Positions 49,070 to 58,487 of a stretch of DNA of 64,000 bases are shown in pieces (within the stretch, counting starts at the first letter, position 1; each line of letters starts with the position of its first letter). The stretch is taken from contig NZ_AP027204.1 of assembly GCF_027944005.1 (NCBI RefSeq), forward strand, positions 2,232,001 through 2,296,000, given 5' to 3'. This stretch comes from Polynucleobacter sp. SHI8 (lineage in GTDB: Bacteria; Pseudomonadota; Gammaproteobacteria; Burkholderiales; Burkholderiaceae). The notes beneath the pieces are model-generated. The model saw only the letters and a list, made by a program, of their open reading frames with translations, was not told where the DNA came from and made no database searches. The translations under genes and the position numbers were made by a program.

Positions 49070-49174
49070 TTAACCAAAAATTATTTTTTTAAGAATAATT
49101 GCTACAAAAAAAGTTACTGCAATACTAATTAAAGTAAATGCCATTCTTTTATTTGTTGCCGATGTTTTCTCCAT
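49070..49174 (-). CDS. Small oxidase-cluster membrane protein, 34 residues
   Basis: A short frame from ATG 49174 to TAA 49070 encodes 34 residues with a basic start (MEKTSATNKRMAF) and one helix over about 12-28, ending KKIIFG. It lies between ctaD and ctaG, 5 bases after ctaD and 12 bases before ctaG. Burkholderiales often carry a 'cytochrome oxidase small assembly protein' of this size at the same place, which supports it as a real gene. The role is inferred from position only. Confidence 0.72.
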   Translation of the reverse strand: MEKTSATNKRMAFTLISIAVTFFVAIILKKIIFG

Positions 49175-49179
49175 TTGTA

Positions 49180-50778
49180 TTATTTAACCGTTGGAGGTGT
49201 TTCAAATGTGTGGAATGGTGCAGGTGATGGAATTGTCCACTCTAAACCTTCAGCACCTTCCCACGCTTGGGCTTCAGCTTTTTTACCACCACGATACGTG
49301 GGTAAAACAACCGCTAAGAGGAAATACAGTTGTGATAACCCAAAACCAAGAGCGCCTATAGATGCAACTGCATTAAAGTCCGCAAATTGAACTGGGTAGT
49401 CCGCATAACGTCTTGGCATTCCAGCAAGACCCAAAAAGTGCATTGGGAAAAAAGTAAGGTTGAAGAAAATCATTGAACCCCAAAAGTGAATTTTGCCACG
49501 TGTTTCATTCACCATGTAGCCAGTCCACTTAGGCGCCCAATAGTAAAAACCTGAGAACATAGCGAATAATGATCCAGCAACCAAAACATAATGGAAATGA
49601 GCCACTACATAATAAGTGTCTTGAATACCAATATCAATTGGTGCCATCGCACAAATTAATCCAGTAAACCCACCCAAGGTAAATACGAAAATAAAACCAA
49701 TCGCCCACAACATAGGAGTTTCAAAAGTTAATGAACCCTTCCACATTGTTGCAATCCAATTAAATACTTTTACGCCAGTAGGAACAGCAATTAACATCGT
49801 TGCGTACATAAAGAATAATTGTCCAGTCACTGGCATACCAGTTGCGAACATATGATGAGCCCAAACGATAAATGACAGAATCGCAATAGAAGATGTTGCA
49901 TAAACCATTGAGCTATAGCCAAACAATTTTTTGCGTGCAAATGTAGGTATTACTTCACTCACGATTCCGAATGCGGGAAGAATCATAATATAAACTTCTG
50001 GGTGTCCAAAGAACCAGAAAATATGCTGATACATCACTGGATCACCGCCGCCAGCAGCCGCGAAGAAACTCGTACCAAAATGGCGGTCTGTTAATACCAT
50101 CGTGATAGCACCTGCAAGAACAGGCATCACAGCGATTAATAAGTAAGCAGTAATTAACCATGTCCAGCAGAACATCGGCATCTTCATTAATGATAAGCCA
50201 GGAGCTCGCATATTGAGAATCGTCACAATGATATTAATTGATCCCATAATGGATGAGGCACCCATTAAGTGAATCGCAAAAATGGTCATATCCATTCCAG
50301 GGCCCATTTGCACAGAAAGAGGTGCATACAGAGTCCATCCAGCTGCGGTAGCTCCGCCGGGTGCTAAAAATGATCCAAATAACAAGAGTCCCGCCACAGG
50401 CATTATCCAAAAACTAAAATTATTCATCCTAGCAAAAGCCATGTCTGATGCACCAATTTGCAATGGAATCATCAGGTTAGCAAAGCCTACAAAGGCCGGC
50501 ATAATAGCGCCAAAGACCATAATCAAACCATGCATCGTAGTTAATTGATTAAAGAACTCGGGCCTGAGGAACTGAAGTCCTGGCTGAAACAATTCCAAAC
50601 GAATTAATAAAGCCATCGTTCCACCACCAAACAAATTAACCAATGCAAAAATTAAATACATGGTTCCAATGTCTTTGTGATTCGTGGCAAATAGCCAACG
50701 ACGCCAGCCATGGGGCATGGCATGGGCATGGTCATCATGACCGTGATGTGTATCGTGCGCTGTAGTGATCGTTGTCAT
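49180..50778 (-). CDS. ctaD: Cytochrome c oxidase subunit I
   Basis: This 532-residue, 12-helix protein holds heme a, heme a3 and CuB. Visible marks are '[20 protein letters not shown]' (heme a histidine), '[16 protein letters not shown]' (CuB histidine linked to tyrosine), '[12 protein letters not shown]' and '[12 protein letters not shown]' (heme a3/heme a histidines). The N-terminus is histidine-rich ([15 protein letters not shown]). A GGAGT ribosome site precedes the ATG. It follows ctaC by 44 bases. Confidence 0.98.
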   Translation of the reverse strand: MTTITTAHDTHHGHDDHAHAMPHGWRRWLFATNHKDIGTMYLIFALVNLFGGGTMALLIRLELFQPGLQFLRPEFFNQLTTMHGLIMVFGAIMPAFVGFANLMIPLQIGASDMAFARMNNFSFWIMPVAGLLLFGSFLAPGGATAAGWTLYAPLSVQMGPGMDMTIFAIHLMGASSIMGSINIIVTILNMRAPGLSLMKMPMFCWTWLITAYLLIAVMPVLAGAITMVLTDRHFGTSFFAAAGGGDPVMYQHIFWFFGHPEVYIMILPAFGIVSEVIPTFARKKLFGYSSMVYATSSIAILSFIVWAHHMFATGMPVTGQLFFMYATMLIAVPTGVKVFNWIATMWKGSLTFETPMLWAIGFIFVFTLGGFTGLICAMAPIDIGIQDTYYVVAHFHYVLVAGSLFAMFSGFYYWAPKWTGYMVNETRGKIHFWGSMIFFNLTFFPMHFLGLAGMPRRYADYPVQFADFNAVASIGALGFGLSQLYFLLAVVLPTYRGGKKAEAQAWEGAEGLEWTIPSPAPFHTFETPPTVK

Positions 50779-50808
50779 TATTACTCCAATATCTTGAATA
50801 TGAATTTA

Positions 50809-50831
50809 ATTTATTTATTTATTTATTTATT
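50809..50831. repeat. TTTA tetranucleotide repeat at ctaC stop
   Basis: About five and a half copies of TTTA (plus-strand sense) span the end of ctaC and the ctaC-ctaD spacer. The ctaC TAA at 50825-50823 lies inside it. Confidence 0.7.
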
Positions 50832-51980
50832 AGCTGCTCTTGCAGAAACAAAGTCGCTAGGCTGAATAACTTCGCCAGTTTTATTGCTCCACGAATTCCG
50901 GGTAAAAGTCATTACAGCTGCAAGCTCAGTGTCTGATAAACGCGACCAATTTGGCATTGCATTTTTACCTTTGAGAAGAATTTGATATTGACCTTCTTTG
51001 GGACCAAGAACAATTTTATCACCATCAAGTGCTGGGAAGGCGCCGCCACCTTTACCGTTTGGTTGATGACAAACAGAGCAGTTTGCAGCATATACTTTAG
51101 CGCCGCGATCTTTTAACTCTTCAAGTGTGTATGTTTTTGATGGGTCGTCAGCAAGAGCAGCTAATTCTTTTTTCTTGGCAGATACCCAAGTTGAATAATC
51201 TGCATCAGAAACTACTTTCACAACAATCGGCATGAAAGCGTGTTCTTTACCGCACAATTCAGAACACTGTCCGCGATATGTACCAATTTTTTCTGCCTTG
51301 AACCATGTATCTCTTACAAAACCAGGGATTGCATCTTGCTTAACGCCAAAACCTTGAACTGTCCAAGCATGAATCACATCATCAGCAGTTGTAATCACAC
51401 GAATTTTTTTGTTGACTGGTACAACCACTTCATTATCGACTTCCATCAAGTAGGTGTTTGATTTTTCTTCTAAGTTATTGATTTGCTCACGGGGCGTGGA
51501 CAAGGTTGATAGGAAATTAATGCCCTCACCCTCACCTTTAATGTATTCGTAACCCCACTTCCACTGATAGCCAATTGCCTTAATAGTTATATCGGCATTC
51601 GTAGTATCTTTCATTGCAACTACAGTTTTAGTCGCAGGCAGTGCCATACCAATCACGATGAGCAGTGGAATAATCGTCCAAATGATCTCAACTGTCGTAC
51701 TTTCATGAAAAGATGCAGGTTTATGGCCTAATGATTTTCTATGTTTAAGAATCGAATACAGCATTGCACCAAAAACAACGACAAAGATGACTGTACAGAT
51801 AATCATCATGAACCAATGTAACCAATGAATATCTTCCATAATTTTGGTTACTGGAGCTGCAAAGTTTAACTGTCGAACCGCTGGGCCGCCAGGCATATCA
51901 GTGTATGCAAATGATAGAGGGCTTAATACGAGGCTTAAAAAGCCTACAAAATAATGTGTAACGCTGCGCTGTAATTTCAT
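50823..51980 (-). CDS. ctaC: Cytochrome c oxidase subunit II with fused cytochrome c
   Basis: The 385-residue protein has a signal peptide (about 1-25), two membrane helices (about 54-75 and 97-117), and the CuA domain with H204, C239, C243, H247 and M250. A C-terminal cytochrome c domain carries CSVCH (C301, C304, H305), so it is the caa3-like subunit II with its own heme c. It is the first gene of the oxidase operon, with a candidate promoter 40 bases upstream. Confidence 0.97.
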   Translation of the reverse strand: MKLQRSVTHYFVGFLSLVLSPLSFAYTDMPGGPAVRQLNFAAPVTKIMEDIHWLHWFMMIICTVIFVVVFGAMLYSILKHRKSLGHKPASFHESTTVEIIWTIIPLLIVIGMALPATKTVVAMKDTTNADITIKAIGYQWKWGYEYIKGEGEGINFLSTLSTPREQINNLEEKSNTYLMEVDNEVVVPVNKKIRVITTADDVIHAWTVQGFGVKQDAIPGFVRDTWFKAEKIGTYRGQCSELCGKEHAFMPIVVKVVSDADYSTWVSAKKKELAALADDPSKTYTLEELKDRGAKVYAANCSVCHQPNGKGGGAFPALDGDKIVLGPKEGQYQILLKGKNAMPNWSRLSDTELAAVMTFTRNSWSNKTGEVIQPSDFVSARAANK

Positions 51981-52020
51981 TTTCTTCCCAAAATTGAAGA
52001 TTTTTATAATTTGAATTCCT

Positions 52021-52026
52021 ATTATA
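52021..52026 (-). promoter_or_regulatory. Candidate -10 box of the oxidase operon
   Basis: On the minus strand a perfect TATAAT lies 41 bases before the ctaC ATG; the best -35 partner (CTGAAT, 19 bases upstream) is poor, so an activator may be needed. Confidence 0.4.
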
Positions 52027-52089
52027 TTATTGTTTTATTAACATATTCAGACTTGCGTTGAATTCTGCTTCCTGAAATGTAAGTGAGCG

Positions 52090-52869
52090 CTAATTTTTAT
52101 AAGTTTTTTTAATACTTTCTGGGGATATTCTTGTAACTCCAGGTTCTTTCTTTGGCACCTTCCATGCATGGCCATAAACAATTTCTACAGTTAAAACCAT
52201 TTTTTCATATTCTTGCTTCATTTCTGCTAATTGTTGATTGAGATTTTGTGCATTAGCAAAATGACCATCAACATCATGAATTGCAAGTAAATCCCTAAGT
52301 AACAATTCACTACTTTCGTACTCTAAATTCAAGTATTCCATATTCATAACAGGATCAGCAAAGCTAGATTGGATTAAAAGGTCGCCGATTTCATGCATAT
52401 CTGGTCCAACATGGCCAACTTGTAAATTTAGCCCAAAATACTCCTTTCCTGTATCAGGTCCCAAATAATTAAACATCATCAAACCCTGATTATTGAGGCA
52501 TTTGCCTACTTTTAAAAAAAATGAAGGGTAGTTCTCAACTAATTGGCGCAATGGTCCCGCCCAAACAAAATCAAAATCAGCCCTATCAAATTCTTTTTCG
52601 AAGTCAAAAAATGAAATCCTTTTTTTCTTTAAAGGATTAATCAAATTTAAGAAGCTCTTCTGTTGAAAACTTTTCTGATCTGACGATATCTCTGCCTGTG
52701 GATACTTTTCTAAAAAATAATTAAAAGTACTTTTATCAAAATTTCCTAACAATAGAATCTTTTTCGGATCGATTTTGATAAATGGCAAATTTTGAGCCAT
52801 TCTTTCAGAAATTTCTGACGTCAACCATGTCCAAAATTGATTACGAGGAGTGTTTAAATGCTTAGTCAT
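52090..52869 (-). CDS. BioC-like methyltransferase with degenerate SAM site
   Basis: I start at the ATG at 52869 (MTKHLNTPRNQFWTW) rather than at an upstream frame opening inside comF; the product is 259 residues. It resembles BioC-type class I methyltransferases ('ADFDFVWAGPLRQLVENYPSFFLKVGKCLNNQGLMMFNYLGP', 'DMHEIGDLLIQSSFADPVM', with a closing 'VEIVYGHAW'). But the SAM loop expected as DLGCGTG reads LLLGNFDKS, without the glycine pattern. So BioC activity (malonyl-ACP methylation in biotin synthesis) is doubtful. It is divergent from comF by 34 bases. Confidence 0.6.
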   Translation of the reverse strand: MTKHLNTPRNQFWTWLTSEISERMAQNLPFIKIDPKKILLLGNFDKSTFNYFLEKYPQAEISSDQKSFQQKSFLNLINPLKKKRISFFDFEKEFDRADFDFVWAGPLRQLVENYPSFFLKVGKCLNNQGLMMFNYLGPDTGKEYFGLNLQVGHVGPDMHEIGDLLIQSSFADPVMNMEYLNLEYESSELLLRDLLAIHDVDGHFANAQNLNQQLAEMKQEYEKMVLTVEIVYGHAWKVPKKEPGVTRISPESIKKTYKN

Positions 52870-52903
52870 GCTCTGAATAATAACTGCTTTAGGTTTAGAA
52901 AGA

Positions 52904-53599
52904 ATGCGCAACGTATTGAATCCAATCCTTCGCCTTTTATTGCCGAACTGTTGTGCACTATGCCAACGTAGACAGTGCCATGCAATTTGTGAGGCTTGCT
53001 TAATACAGCTTCTCAAACAGTCAGTTCATATGAGATGCATTATGTGTGGGACACCCAACAAAACATGGGTTTGTAAATCGTGCCAATATGCAAAGTGGTC
53101 GTTTGACCAATCCCTGGTCCTTTGCGATGAGTCTAGTCGCTTAATCCCTTTAATTAAGGGGTGTGATGAATCCGGGCAAATCAAATATCTTCCAGCCATT
53201 TTTTACGCCTGGAATACATTCAATTTAAAAAAAATGCCCCCCGTAGATCTTTTAATTCCACTTCCAGAGCTTTTTACCAAATCGCAAAAACGTGGCTTTT
53301 GGTTTGCTCTCATTCTTGTCAAAAAATGGAGTCAACTCACAAGGACTCCCTACAATAAAGAATTAATTAATATTGATACAACGGCTAACAAAAGTGCAGA
53401 AATGAATATGCCTTTATATTATGTAGATCCTAAATACTTACATACTGATGTATTGTGGAATAAAAGAATTGCGATTGTGATGCCATTGATGCAAAGTGAG
53501 CATGTTTTACATCTATTAGCCACTCAATTAAAAAACCAAGGTGTGAGATGGGTTGCTTACTGGTCCCTTACTCGAAAGCCTAAAAAGGATTATTGCTAA
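52904..53599 (+). CDS. ComF-family protein with degenerate PRTase site
   Basis: The 231-residue protein has the ComF zinc-finger pattern at the N-terminus (cysteines 16/17, 20, 29, 32, 45, 48, 57, 60) and a phosphoribosyltransferase-like body ('LLIPLPELFTKSQKRGFWFALILVKKW'). The PRPP loop, normally VDDVxTTGxT, reads AIVMPLMQSEHVLHL, and the usual RGFNQ reads RGFWF, so catalysis is unlikely. ComF relatives assist DNA uptake or have unknown roles. Its stop overlaps trmL by one base. Confidence 0.8.
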   Translation: MRNVLNPILRLLLPNCCALCQRRQCHAICEACLIQLLKQSVHMRCIMCGTPNKTWVCKSCQYAKWSFDQSLVLCDESSRLIPLIKGCDESGQIKYLPAIFYAWNTFNLKKMPPVDLLIPLPELFTKSQKRGFWFALILVKKWSQLTRTPYNKELINIDTTANKSAEMNMPLYYVDPKYLHTDVLWNKRIAIVMPLMQSEHVLHLLATQLKNQGVRWVAYWSLTRKPKKDYC

Positions 53600-54069
53600 T
53601 GTTTCATATTGTTCTTGTTCATCCAGAAATTCCGCCAAACACAGGAAATATTATTCGTCTTTGTGCAAATACTGGATGTACGCTACATTTAATTGAACCT
53701 CTAGGATTCGCACTAGAAAGTAGTCGCTTAAAAAGGGCAGGGCTTGATTATCACGAATTTGCCAATTTACAAGTTCACCGCCATTGGCAAGAATTCCTTG
53801 ATTTGGAAAAACCTCATCCTGACCAGCTTCATGCGCTAACAACAAAATCTAAACACTCTGTTGGAGATGCAAGATTTCTCCCTGGCGATTATTTGATCTT
53901 TGGCTCAGAAACAAAAGGTCTGCCTCAAGACATTAGGCAAGCAATCCCCAATAACAATCATTGGCGTTTACCAATGATGCCAAATAGTAGAAGTCTTAAT
54001 TTATCCAATTCAGTTGCGATTGTTGTTTATGAGGCATGGCGCCAAAATAACTTTATTGGAGGTCTATAG
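53599..54069 (+). CDS. trmL: tRNA (cytidine(34)-2'-O)-methyltransferase TrmL
   Basis: TrmL methylates the wobble base of two leucine tRNAs. The ATG at 53599 overlaps the comF stop (TAATG), and AAAAAGGA lies about ten bases upstream; an in-frame TTG two codons earlier is less likely. The 156-residue SPOUT protein has 'HIVLVHPEIPPNTGNIIRLC', 'LIFGSETKGLP' and the knot end 'MMPNSRSLNLSNSVAIVVYEAWRQ'. It converges with gpsA, 2 bases between stops. Confidence 0.95.
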   Translation: MFHIVLVHPEIPPNTGNIIRLCANTGCTLHLIEPLGFALESSRLKRAGLDYHEFANLQVHRHWQEFLDLEKPHPDQLHALTTKSKHSVGDARFLPGDYLIFGSETKGLPQDIRQAIPNNNHWRLPMMPNSRSLNLSNSVAIVVYEAWRQNNFIGGL

Positions 54070-54071
54070 CT

Positions 54072-55118
54072 TTATTCTTGTTTAGGGTCTCGAGACATGA
54101 TTTTCGCAACCGCCTGCTGCGGGGTTAATTTTTGATCTAGAACCCTAACAACGGCCTGCACAATGGGCATATCTACTTGATGAGTATTCGCAAGTTCTAA
54201 AACAGCGTGTGCACATCTCACACCTTCAGCAACATGGCCTAAACTCTGTAATATGTCCTGTAAAGATTGTCCTTGAGCTAAGGCTAATCCAACACGTCGA
54301 TTTCTAGACAAGTCTCCCGTTGCTGTCAGAATCAAATCTCCTAACCCAGTTAAACCTGCAAAAGTTTCAGCTTGAGCCCCCATGGCAATTCCTAGTCTGG
54401 TCATTTCAGCCATCCCTCGGGTAATCAACGCAGCCCTGGCATTAAGCCCTAAATGAAGCCCATCGGCGATTCCAGAAGCAATCGCTAAAATATTTTTAAT
54501 AGCTCCACCTAACTCCACACCTATTACATCATCAGTTGCATAAATCCGCATATTGCCATGATGAAACGCTTGTTGTGCGATAAGGCATAACTCTTGATTT
54601 GGGCTTGCTATGGTCAAGGCGCAGGGCATGCCTTTAGCGACTTCAATTGCAAAACTTGGACCAGAAAGAATACCCGCGCTGATGCCTTTGGACTGAGGGT
54701 GCTGTGCAAAAACTTCAGACAGGATTTCATGTGATAGTTTTCCATTGTCAGGATCAATGCCTTTACACAGCCAAATCCAGTATTTAGGAAATTTACCAAG
54801 TTTCAATACATCTTGGGCAATTTCTTTTAATCCAGAAAATGGGGTGGCAATAACTAACACATGATGGGACTCACTCGGTATTGCAAAGATATCTTGCCAA
54901 CAGGCATTGATTTGCAAATTATTGGGGAGTGCAACACCAGGTAAATATCGTGTATTTTCGCCATCGGTGCGTAAAGCTTGAGCTTGCGTTTCCTGCCTTG
55001 GGCATAACGTAATTTCAGTCTTGTTCGTTGAAGACCTTGCGGCATGTATCGCCATTGCAGTACCCCATGATCCTGCACCAATAATGGTTATTTTCATGGG
55101 GGTAGTGATAGCGTCCAT
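54072..55118 (-). CDS. gpsA: Glycerol-3-phosphate dehydrogenase GpsA
   Basis: GpsA makes sn-glycerol 3-phosphate for phospholipids using NAD(P)H. The 348-residue frame starts at ATG 55118, 3 bases after the secB stop; a second ATG at 55097 (MKITIIGAGSWGTAMA) is equally possible and fits the family start better. Motifs are GAGSWG (NAD binding), 'SGPSFAIEVAKGMPCALTIAS', 'ELGGAIKNILAIASGIADGL' with the catalytic lysine, and 'GLTGLGDLILT'. Confidence 0.95.
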   Translation of the reverse strand: MDAITTPMKITIIGAGSWGTAMAIHAARSSTNKTEITLCPRQETQAQALRTDGENTRYLPGVALPNNLQINACWQDIFAIPSESHHVLVIATPFSGLKEIAQDVLKLGKFPKYWIWLCKGIDPDNGKLSHEILSEVFAQHPQSKGISAGILSGPSFAIEVAKGMPCALTIASPNQELCLIAQQAFHHGNMRIYATDDVIGVELGGAIKNILAIASGIADGLHLGLNARAALITRGMAEMTRLGIAMGAQAETFAGLTGLGDLILTATGDLSRNRRVGLALAQGQSLQDILQSLGHVAEGVRCAHAVLELANTHQVDMPIVQAVVRVLDQKLTPQQAVAKIMSRDPKQE

Positions 55119-55121
55119 TTG

Positions 55122-55616
55122 CTAGTTGGGTAGAATAATTCCTGAGTCAGCGGTTTCGTTATTAGCGGCCATCAAGCGTTGTTCGTATAACTGATGGAAG
55201 TTAATTTCTGATAAGTGAATAGGCTGAAATCCAGCTCTTCCAATAAGGTCAGCAATATTTGATCTCAAGTAAGGATAAATAATGCTTGGGCAGGCAATCG
55301 CCAACATTGGCTCAACTTGCTCTGCAGGAATATTTTTTAATTCAAAAATCCCAGCTTGCTGAGCTTCAACCAAAAACAATACTTTATCTTCTACTCTAGT
55401 GGTGACATTACCAATCACGATCACTTCAAATAAATCACCTTGTAATTGACCAAATTGAATATCTATCTGAATTTGAACATTTGGCTCACCTGGTGTTAAA
55501 AAAATATCAGGGGCATTGGGCTGCTCTAAAGAAATATCTTTTAAATAAAGTCTTTGAATCTGAAAGATTGGATTTGTTGTTTCCTGCTGAGCAGAGTGGT
55601 TTGAAGTTTCTGACAT
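55122..55616 (-). CDS. secB: Protein-export chaperone SecB
   Basis: SecB holds preproteins unfolded for SecA. The 164-residue acidic protein has '[21 protein letters not shown]', '[17 protein letters not shown]' and '[31 protein letters not shown]', the core of the family. It lies between grxC and gpsA in the order rhodanese-grxC-secB-gpsA, also known from E. coli. Confidence 0.97.
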   Translation of the reverse strand: MSETSNHSAQQETTNPIFQIQRLYLKDISLEQPNAPDIFLTPGEPNVQIQIDIQFGQLQGDLFEVIVIGNVTTRVEDKVLFLVEAQQAGIFELKNIPAEQVEPMLAIACPSIIYPYLRSNIADLIGRAGFQPIHLSEINFHQLYEQRLMAANNETADSGIILPN

Positions 55617-55637
55617 TCAATTTCCGTTTTAAATTAA

Positions 55638-55895
55638 TTATTTTTGTAACAATGGGTCTAACTTGCCCGCTTTATCTAATGCGGATAAATCATCAAATCC
55701 ACCGACATGAAAATCCCCGATATAAATTTGAGGTACTGTTCTTCTACCCGTCCTAGTCATCATTTCTTCACGCTTGACTGGGTCTGAATCAATTAAGACT
55801 TTTTCAATCTCCGTCACGCCCTTTGAAGCGAGTAATTTTTCCGCCATTCTGCAATAGGGGCATACTTGAGTGCTATACATCAATACATTTGGCAT
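55638..55895 (-). CDS. grxC: Glutaredoxin 3
   Basis: The 85-residue glutaredoxin has the redox site CPYC (C12, C15) after 'VLMYSTQV', and 'GRRTVPQIYIGDFHVGGFDDLSAL', which contains the cis-proline and the glutathione-binding GG. It reduces disulfides with glutathione, whose synthesis genes are at the other end of this region. Confidence 0.96.
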   Translation of the reverse strand: MPNVLMYSTQVCPYCRMAEKLLASKGVTEIEKVLIDSDPVKREEMMTRTGRRTVPQIYIGDFHVGGFDDLSALDKAGKLDPLLQK

Positions 55896-55906
55896 ATTTT
55901 CTCCAA

Positions 55907-56323
55907 TTACTTTACCAATGGTAGGCCAGCGACATTCCAGGATTTAATCCCACCCTCTAGACAAACAACGTCGGCATAACCTTCTTTTTGTAACTTTCCA
56001 ACATAGGAAGCTGACTTTTGACCAGTTTCACAGACCAAAATAAGGGGAACCGACTTATCAAGGCGTATTCCAGCTAAGTTTGGTATCAAATCTTGGGCAT
56101 TTATCTGCCTTGCACGTGCAATATGACCTTTTTGATAGTCTTCTATCGCTCGTATATCTATAATATTGGCTTTACTACGATTTATTAATTGAGTTGCAAT
56201 TGCAGGAGAAACACCTACTTTTCCTTGAATTAGACCCTGTAAATTAGGGGCTAGAAGCAATGCGCCGCTCACAAGCATTAATGCAAGTAAGATAAGGTTA
56301 TTTGTATTTGATATGAATTCCAT
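55907..56323 (-). CDS. Membrane-anchored rhodanese-like protein
   Basis: The 138-residue protein has an N-terminal membrane helix (about 11-28) and a rhodanese domain ('NIIDIRAIEDYQKGHIARARQIN'). The active-site loop is CETGQKS (cysteine in LILVCETGQ), compatible with sulfur transfer. It resembles E. coli YibN, which lies in the same gpsA-secB-grxC neighbourhood. The substrate is unknown. It is divergent from gpmA by 22 bases. Confidence 0.9.
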   Translation of the reverse strand: MEFISNTNNLILLALMLVSGALLLAPNLQGLIQGKVGVSPAIATQLINRSKANIIDIRAIEDYQKGHIARARQINAQDLIPNLAGIRLDKSVPLILVCETGQKSASYVGKLQKEGYADVVCLEGGIKSWNVAGLPLVK

Positions 56324-56345
56324 TTAACAATTATAGAATGATGTT

Positions 56346-57035
56346 ATGAAACAGTTAGTTCTTATTCGTCACGGCGAGTCTTCCTGGAATCTAGAAAATC
56401 GGTTTACAGGCTGGGTAGACGTTGATTTAACGCCCAAAGGCGCTCAACAAGCCATTGAAGCTGGTCAAAAATTGAAGGCTCAAGGATATACATTTGATAT
56501 CGCCTTTACCTCTGTTTTGAGAAGGGCTATTAAAACTCTATGGCATGTTCAAGAGCAAATGGACCTGATGTGGATTCCAACAGTTCATAGCTGGCGCTTA
56601 AATGAACGTCATTATGGGGCCCTCGCTGGTCTAAATAAGGCTGAAACGGCTGAAAAATACGGTAACGAGCAAGTTCATATCTGGCGTCGCTCATATGATG
56701 TTCCTCCCCCGCTCCTTGAGGAGAATGACCCTAGAAACTCTTTTTCTGATCCAAGATACGCAAAATTAAAGCCTGAAGAAATTCCTCGGGGGGAATGTTT
56801 GAAAGATAACGTCCAACGAGTATTGCCCTTGTGGCATGAATCCATTGCCCCGGCGTTAAAGTCGGATAAAAAAATTGTGATCGCGGCTCATGGAAATAGT
56901 ATTCGCTCTTTGGTCAAATTTATAGATCAAGTTTCTGACTCGGACATCATGGAAGTGAATATTCCGAATGGGCAACCACTCGTTTATGAATTTGATGATA
57001 ACCTAAAGCCTATTCGCCACTTTTACTTGGACTAA
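56346..57035 (+). CDS. gpmA: 2,3-bisphosphoglycerate-dependent phosphoglycerate mutase
   Basis: GpmA interconverts 3- and 2-phosphoglycerate in glycolysis. The 229-residue protein has the phosphohistidine motif [10 protein letters not shown] (H9), '[10 protein letters not shown]', '[16 protein letters not shown]' and the second histidine in '[10 protein letters not shown]'. The ctpA gene follows after 3 bases. Confidence 0.97.
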   Translation: MKQLVLIRHGESSWNLENRFTGWVDVDLTPKGAQQAIEAGQKLKAQGYTFDIAFTSVLRRAIKTLWHVQEQMDLMWIPTVHSWRLNERHYGALAGLNKAETAEKYGNEQVHIWRRSYDVPPPLLEENDPRNSFSDPRYAKLKPEEIPRGECLKDNVQRVLPLWHESIAPALKSDKKIVIAAHGNSIRSLVKFIDQVSDSDIMEVNIPNGQPLVYEFDDNLKPIRHFYLD

Positions 57036-57038
57036 ACC

Positions 57039-58472
57039 ATGCGTCAACTATTTAAAAACATACTTTGGGTTTCATTTGGTGCGCTGGCTGGTGTCGTAGT
57101 AACTTGGCAGCTTTCAGCAACAGCACAGCAATCTGGAACACTACCCTTAGATGAGTTAAGGTTATTTTCTACTGTGTTTGGAAGCGTGAAACGTGATTAC
57201 GTCGAACCAATTGACGACAAAAAACTCATTACTGATGCTGTGAAGGGCATGGTAAGTAGTTTAGATCCACATTCAGCATTTTTAGACACTAAAGATTTTT
57301 CTGAAATGCAAGAGCAAACGCAAGGTAAATTTGCTGGACTTGGTATTGAAATCTCATCAGAAGATGGTTTAGTAAAAGTCATGAATCCTATTGAAGATAC
57401 TCCAGCTGCAAAAGCAGGTTTATTAGCTGGGGATCTGATTACTCGTTTAGATGACAAACCAGTACGTGGTATGACCTTAGACCAAGCAGTGCGCAAAATG
57501 CGTGGCGATCCTGGCACTAAAATCACTTTAACGATTTACAGAAAATCTGAGGAAAGAACTTTCCCGGTGACCATTACTCGCGCGGAAATTAAAGTGCAAT
57601 CTGTGAAAAGTAAGCTACTTGAAAACAACCTACTTTGGGTGAGAATTACAAGCTTCCAAGAGCGTACTGTTCCTGATTTGGCAAAGAGAATGTCTGATGC
57701 CTATGCACAGAATCCTAATTTAAAGGGTGTGATTTTAGATCTCCGAAACAATGGTGGTGGAATCCTACAAGGTGCGGTAGGTGTAAGCGCTGCATTTTTA
57801 CCTCAAGGCTCAACAATTGTTTCCACAAAAGGTCAATCGAATAGCAGCAAGCAACTCTTTAAAGCTGAACCTGAAAACTATAAGTTATCCGAGTCTTCAG
57901 ACCCTCTTGCTGGACTTCCAGATATATTTAAAAAAATTCCATTGGTCGTTTTAACAAATGCATATTCCGCCTCTGCCTCTGAAATCGTAGCTGGTGCTTT
58001 ACAAGATTACAAACGTGGCACGATTATGGGAAAAACTACCTTTGGTAAGGGTTCCGTACAAACAGTCCGCCAGATTTCTTCAGATACTGCACTGAAAATA
58101 ACAACTGCCTATTACTACACTCCAAGTGGTAAATCTATTCAGGCCTATGGTATCAAGCCAGATATTGCTGTTGATCAAAATGCTGATGGTGATCCAAATG
58201 ATGTTTTAATTTCTCGTGAAGTAGATAGTGAAAATCATTTAAGAAATAAGCAAAAGTCTGAAGACAAGCTCATTACTGATCGTGAAAAAAGACGCATGGA
58301 TGAGTTACAAATCTTAGAAGAAAAAAATTCAAAAATGACGCCTGAAGAAAAAGCTAAAGAAAAAGCGAAGAAGGCTCCTGAATTTGGATCTCCTGAAGAC
58401 TTCATGTTAACTCAAGCGAAAGCTTATCTAACTGGCAATACAGTGATTCGCTCAAAATCCAAACTTGAATAA
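57039..58472 (+). CDS. ctpA: C-terminal processing peptidase (S41 family)
   Basis: The 477-residue protein has an N-terminal signal/anchor (about 1-30), a PDZ domain (about 95-175) and an S41 peptidase domain with the catalytic serine within 'NAYSASASEI' (308-316) and the base K337 in 'TFGKGSVQT'. 'LDLRNNGGG' is the oxyanion region. It likely trims periplasmic proteins at their C-termini. The C-terminal 75 residues are highly charged. Confidence 0.94.
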   Translation: MRQLFKNILWVSFGALAGVVVTWQLSATAQQSGTLPLDELRLFSTVFGSVKRDYVEPIDDKKLITDAVKGMVSSLDPHSAFLDTKDFSEMQEQTQGKFAGLGIEISSEDGLVKVMNPIEDTPAAKAGLLAGDLITRLDDKPVRGMTLDQAVRKMRGDPGTKITLTIYRKSEERTFPVTITRAEIKVQSVKSKLLENNLLWVRITSFQERTVPDLAKRMSDAYAQNPNLKGVILDLRNNGGGILQGAVGVSAAFLPQGSTIVSTKGQSNSSKQLFKAEPENYKLSESSDPLAGLPDIFKKIPLVVLTNAYSASASEIVAGALQDYKRGTIMGKTTFGKGSVQTVRQISSDTALKITTAYYYTPSGKSIQAYGIKPDIAVDQNADGDPNDVLISREVDSENHLRNKQKSEDKLITDREKRRMDELQILEEKNSKMTPEEKAKEKAKKAPEFGSPEDFMLTQAKAYLTGNTVIRSKSKLE

Positions 58473-58487
58473 TGTTCTTTAAAGCTT

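Noticed and set aside
50809..50831. TTTA tract as part of a CRISPR or other array
   Set aside because: It is a simple tetranucleotide repeat without spacers; no CRISPR repeat-spacer pattern was seen in the window.
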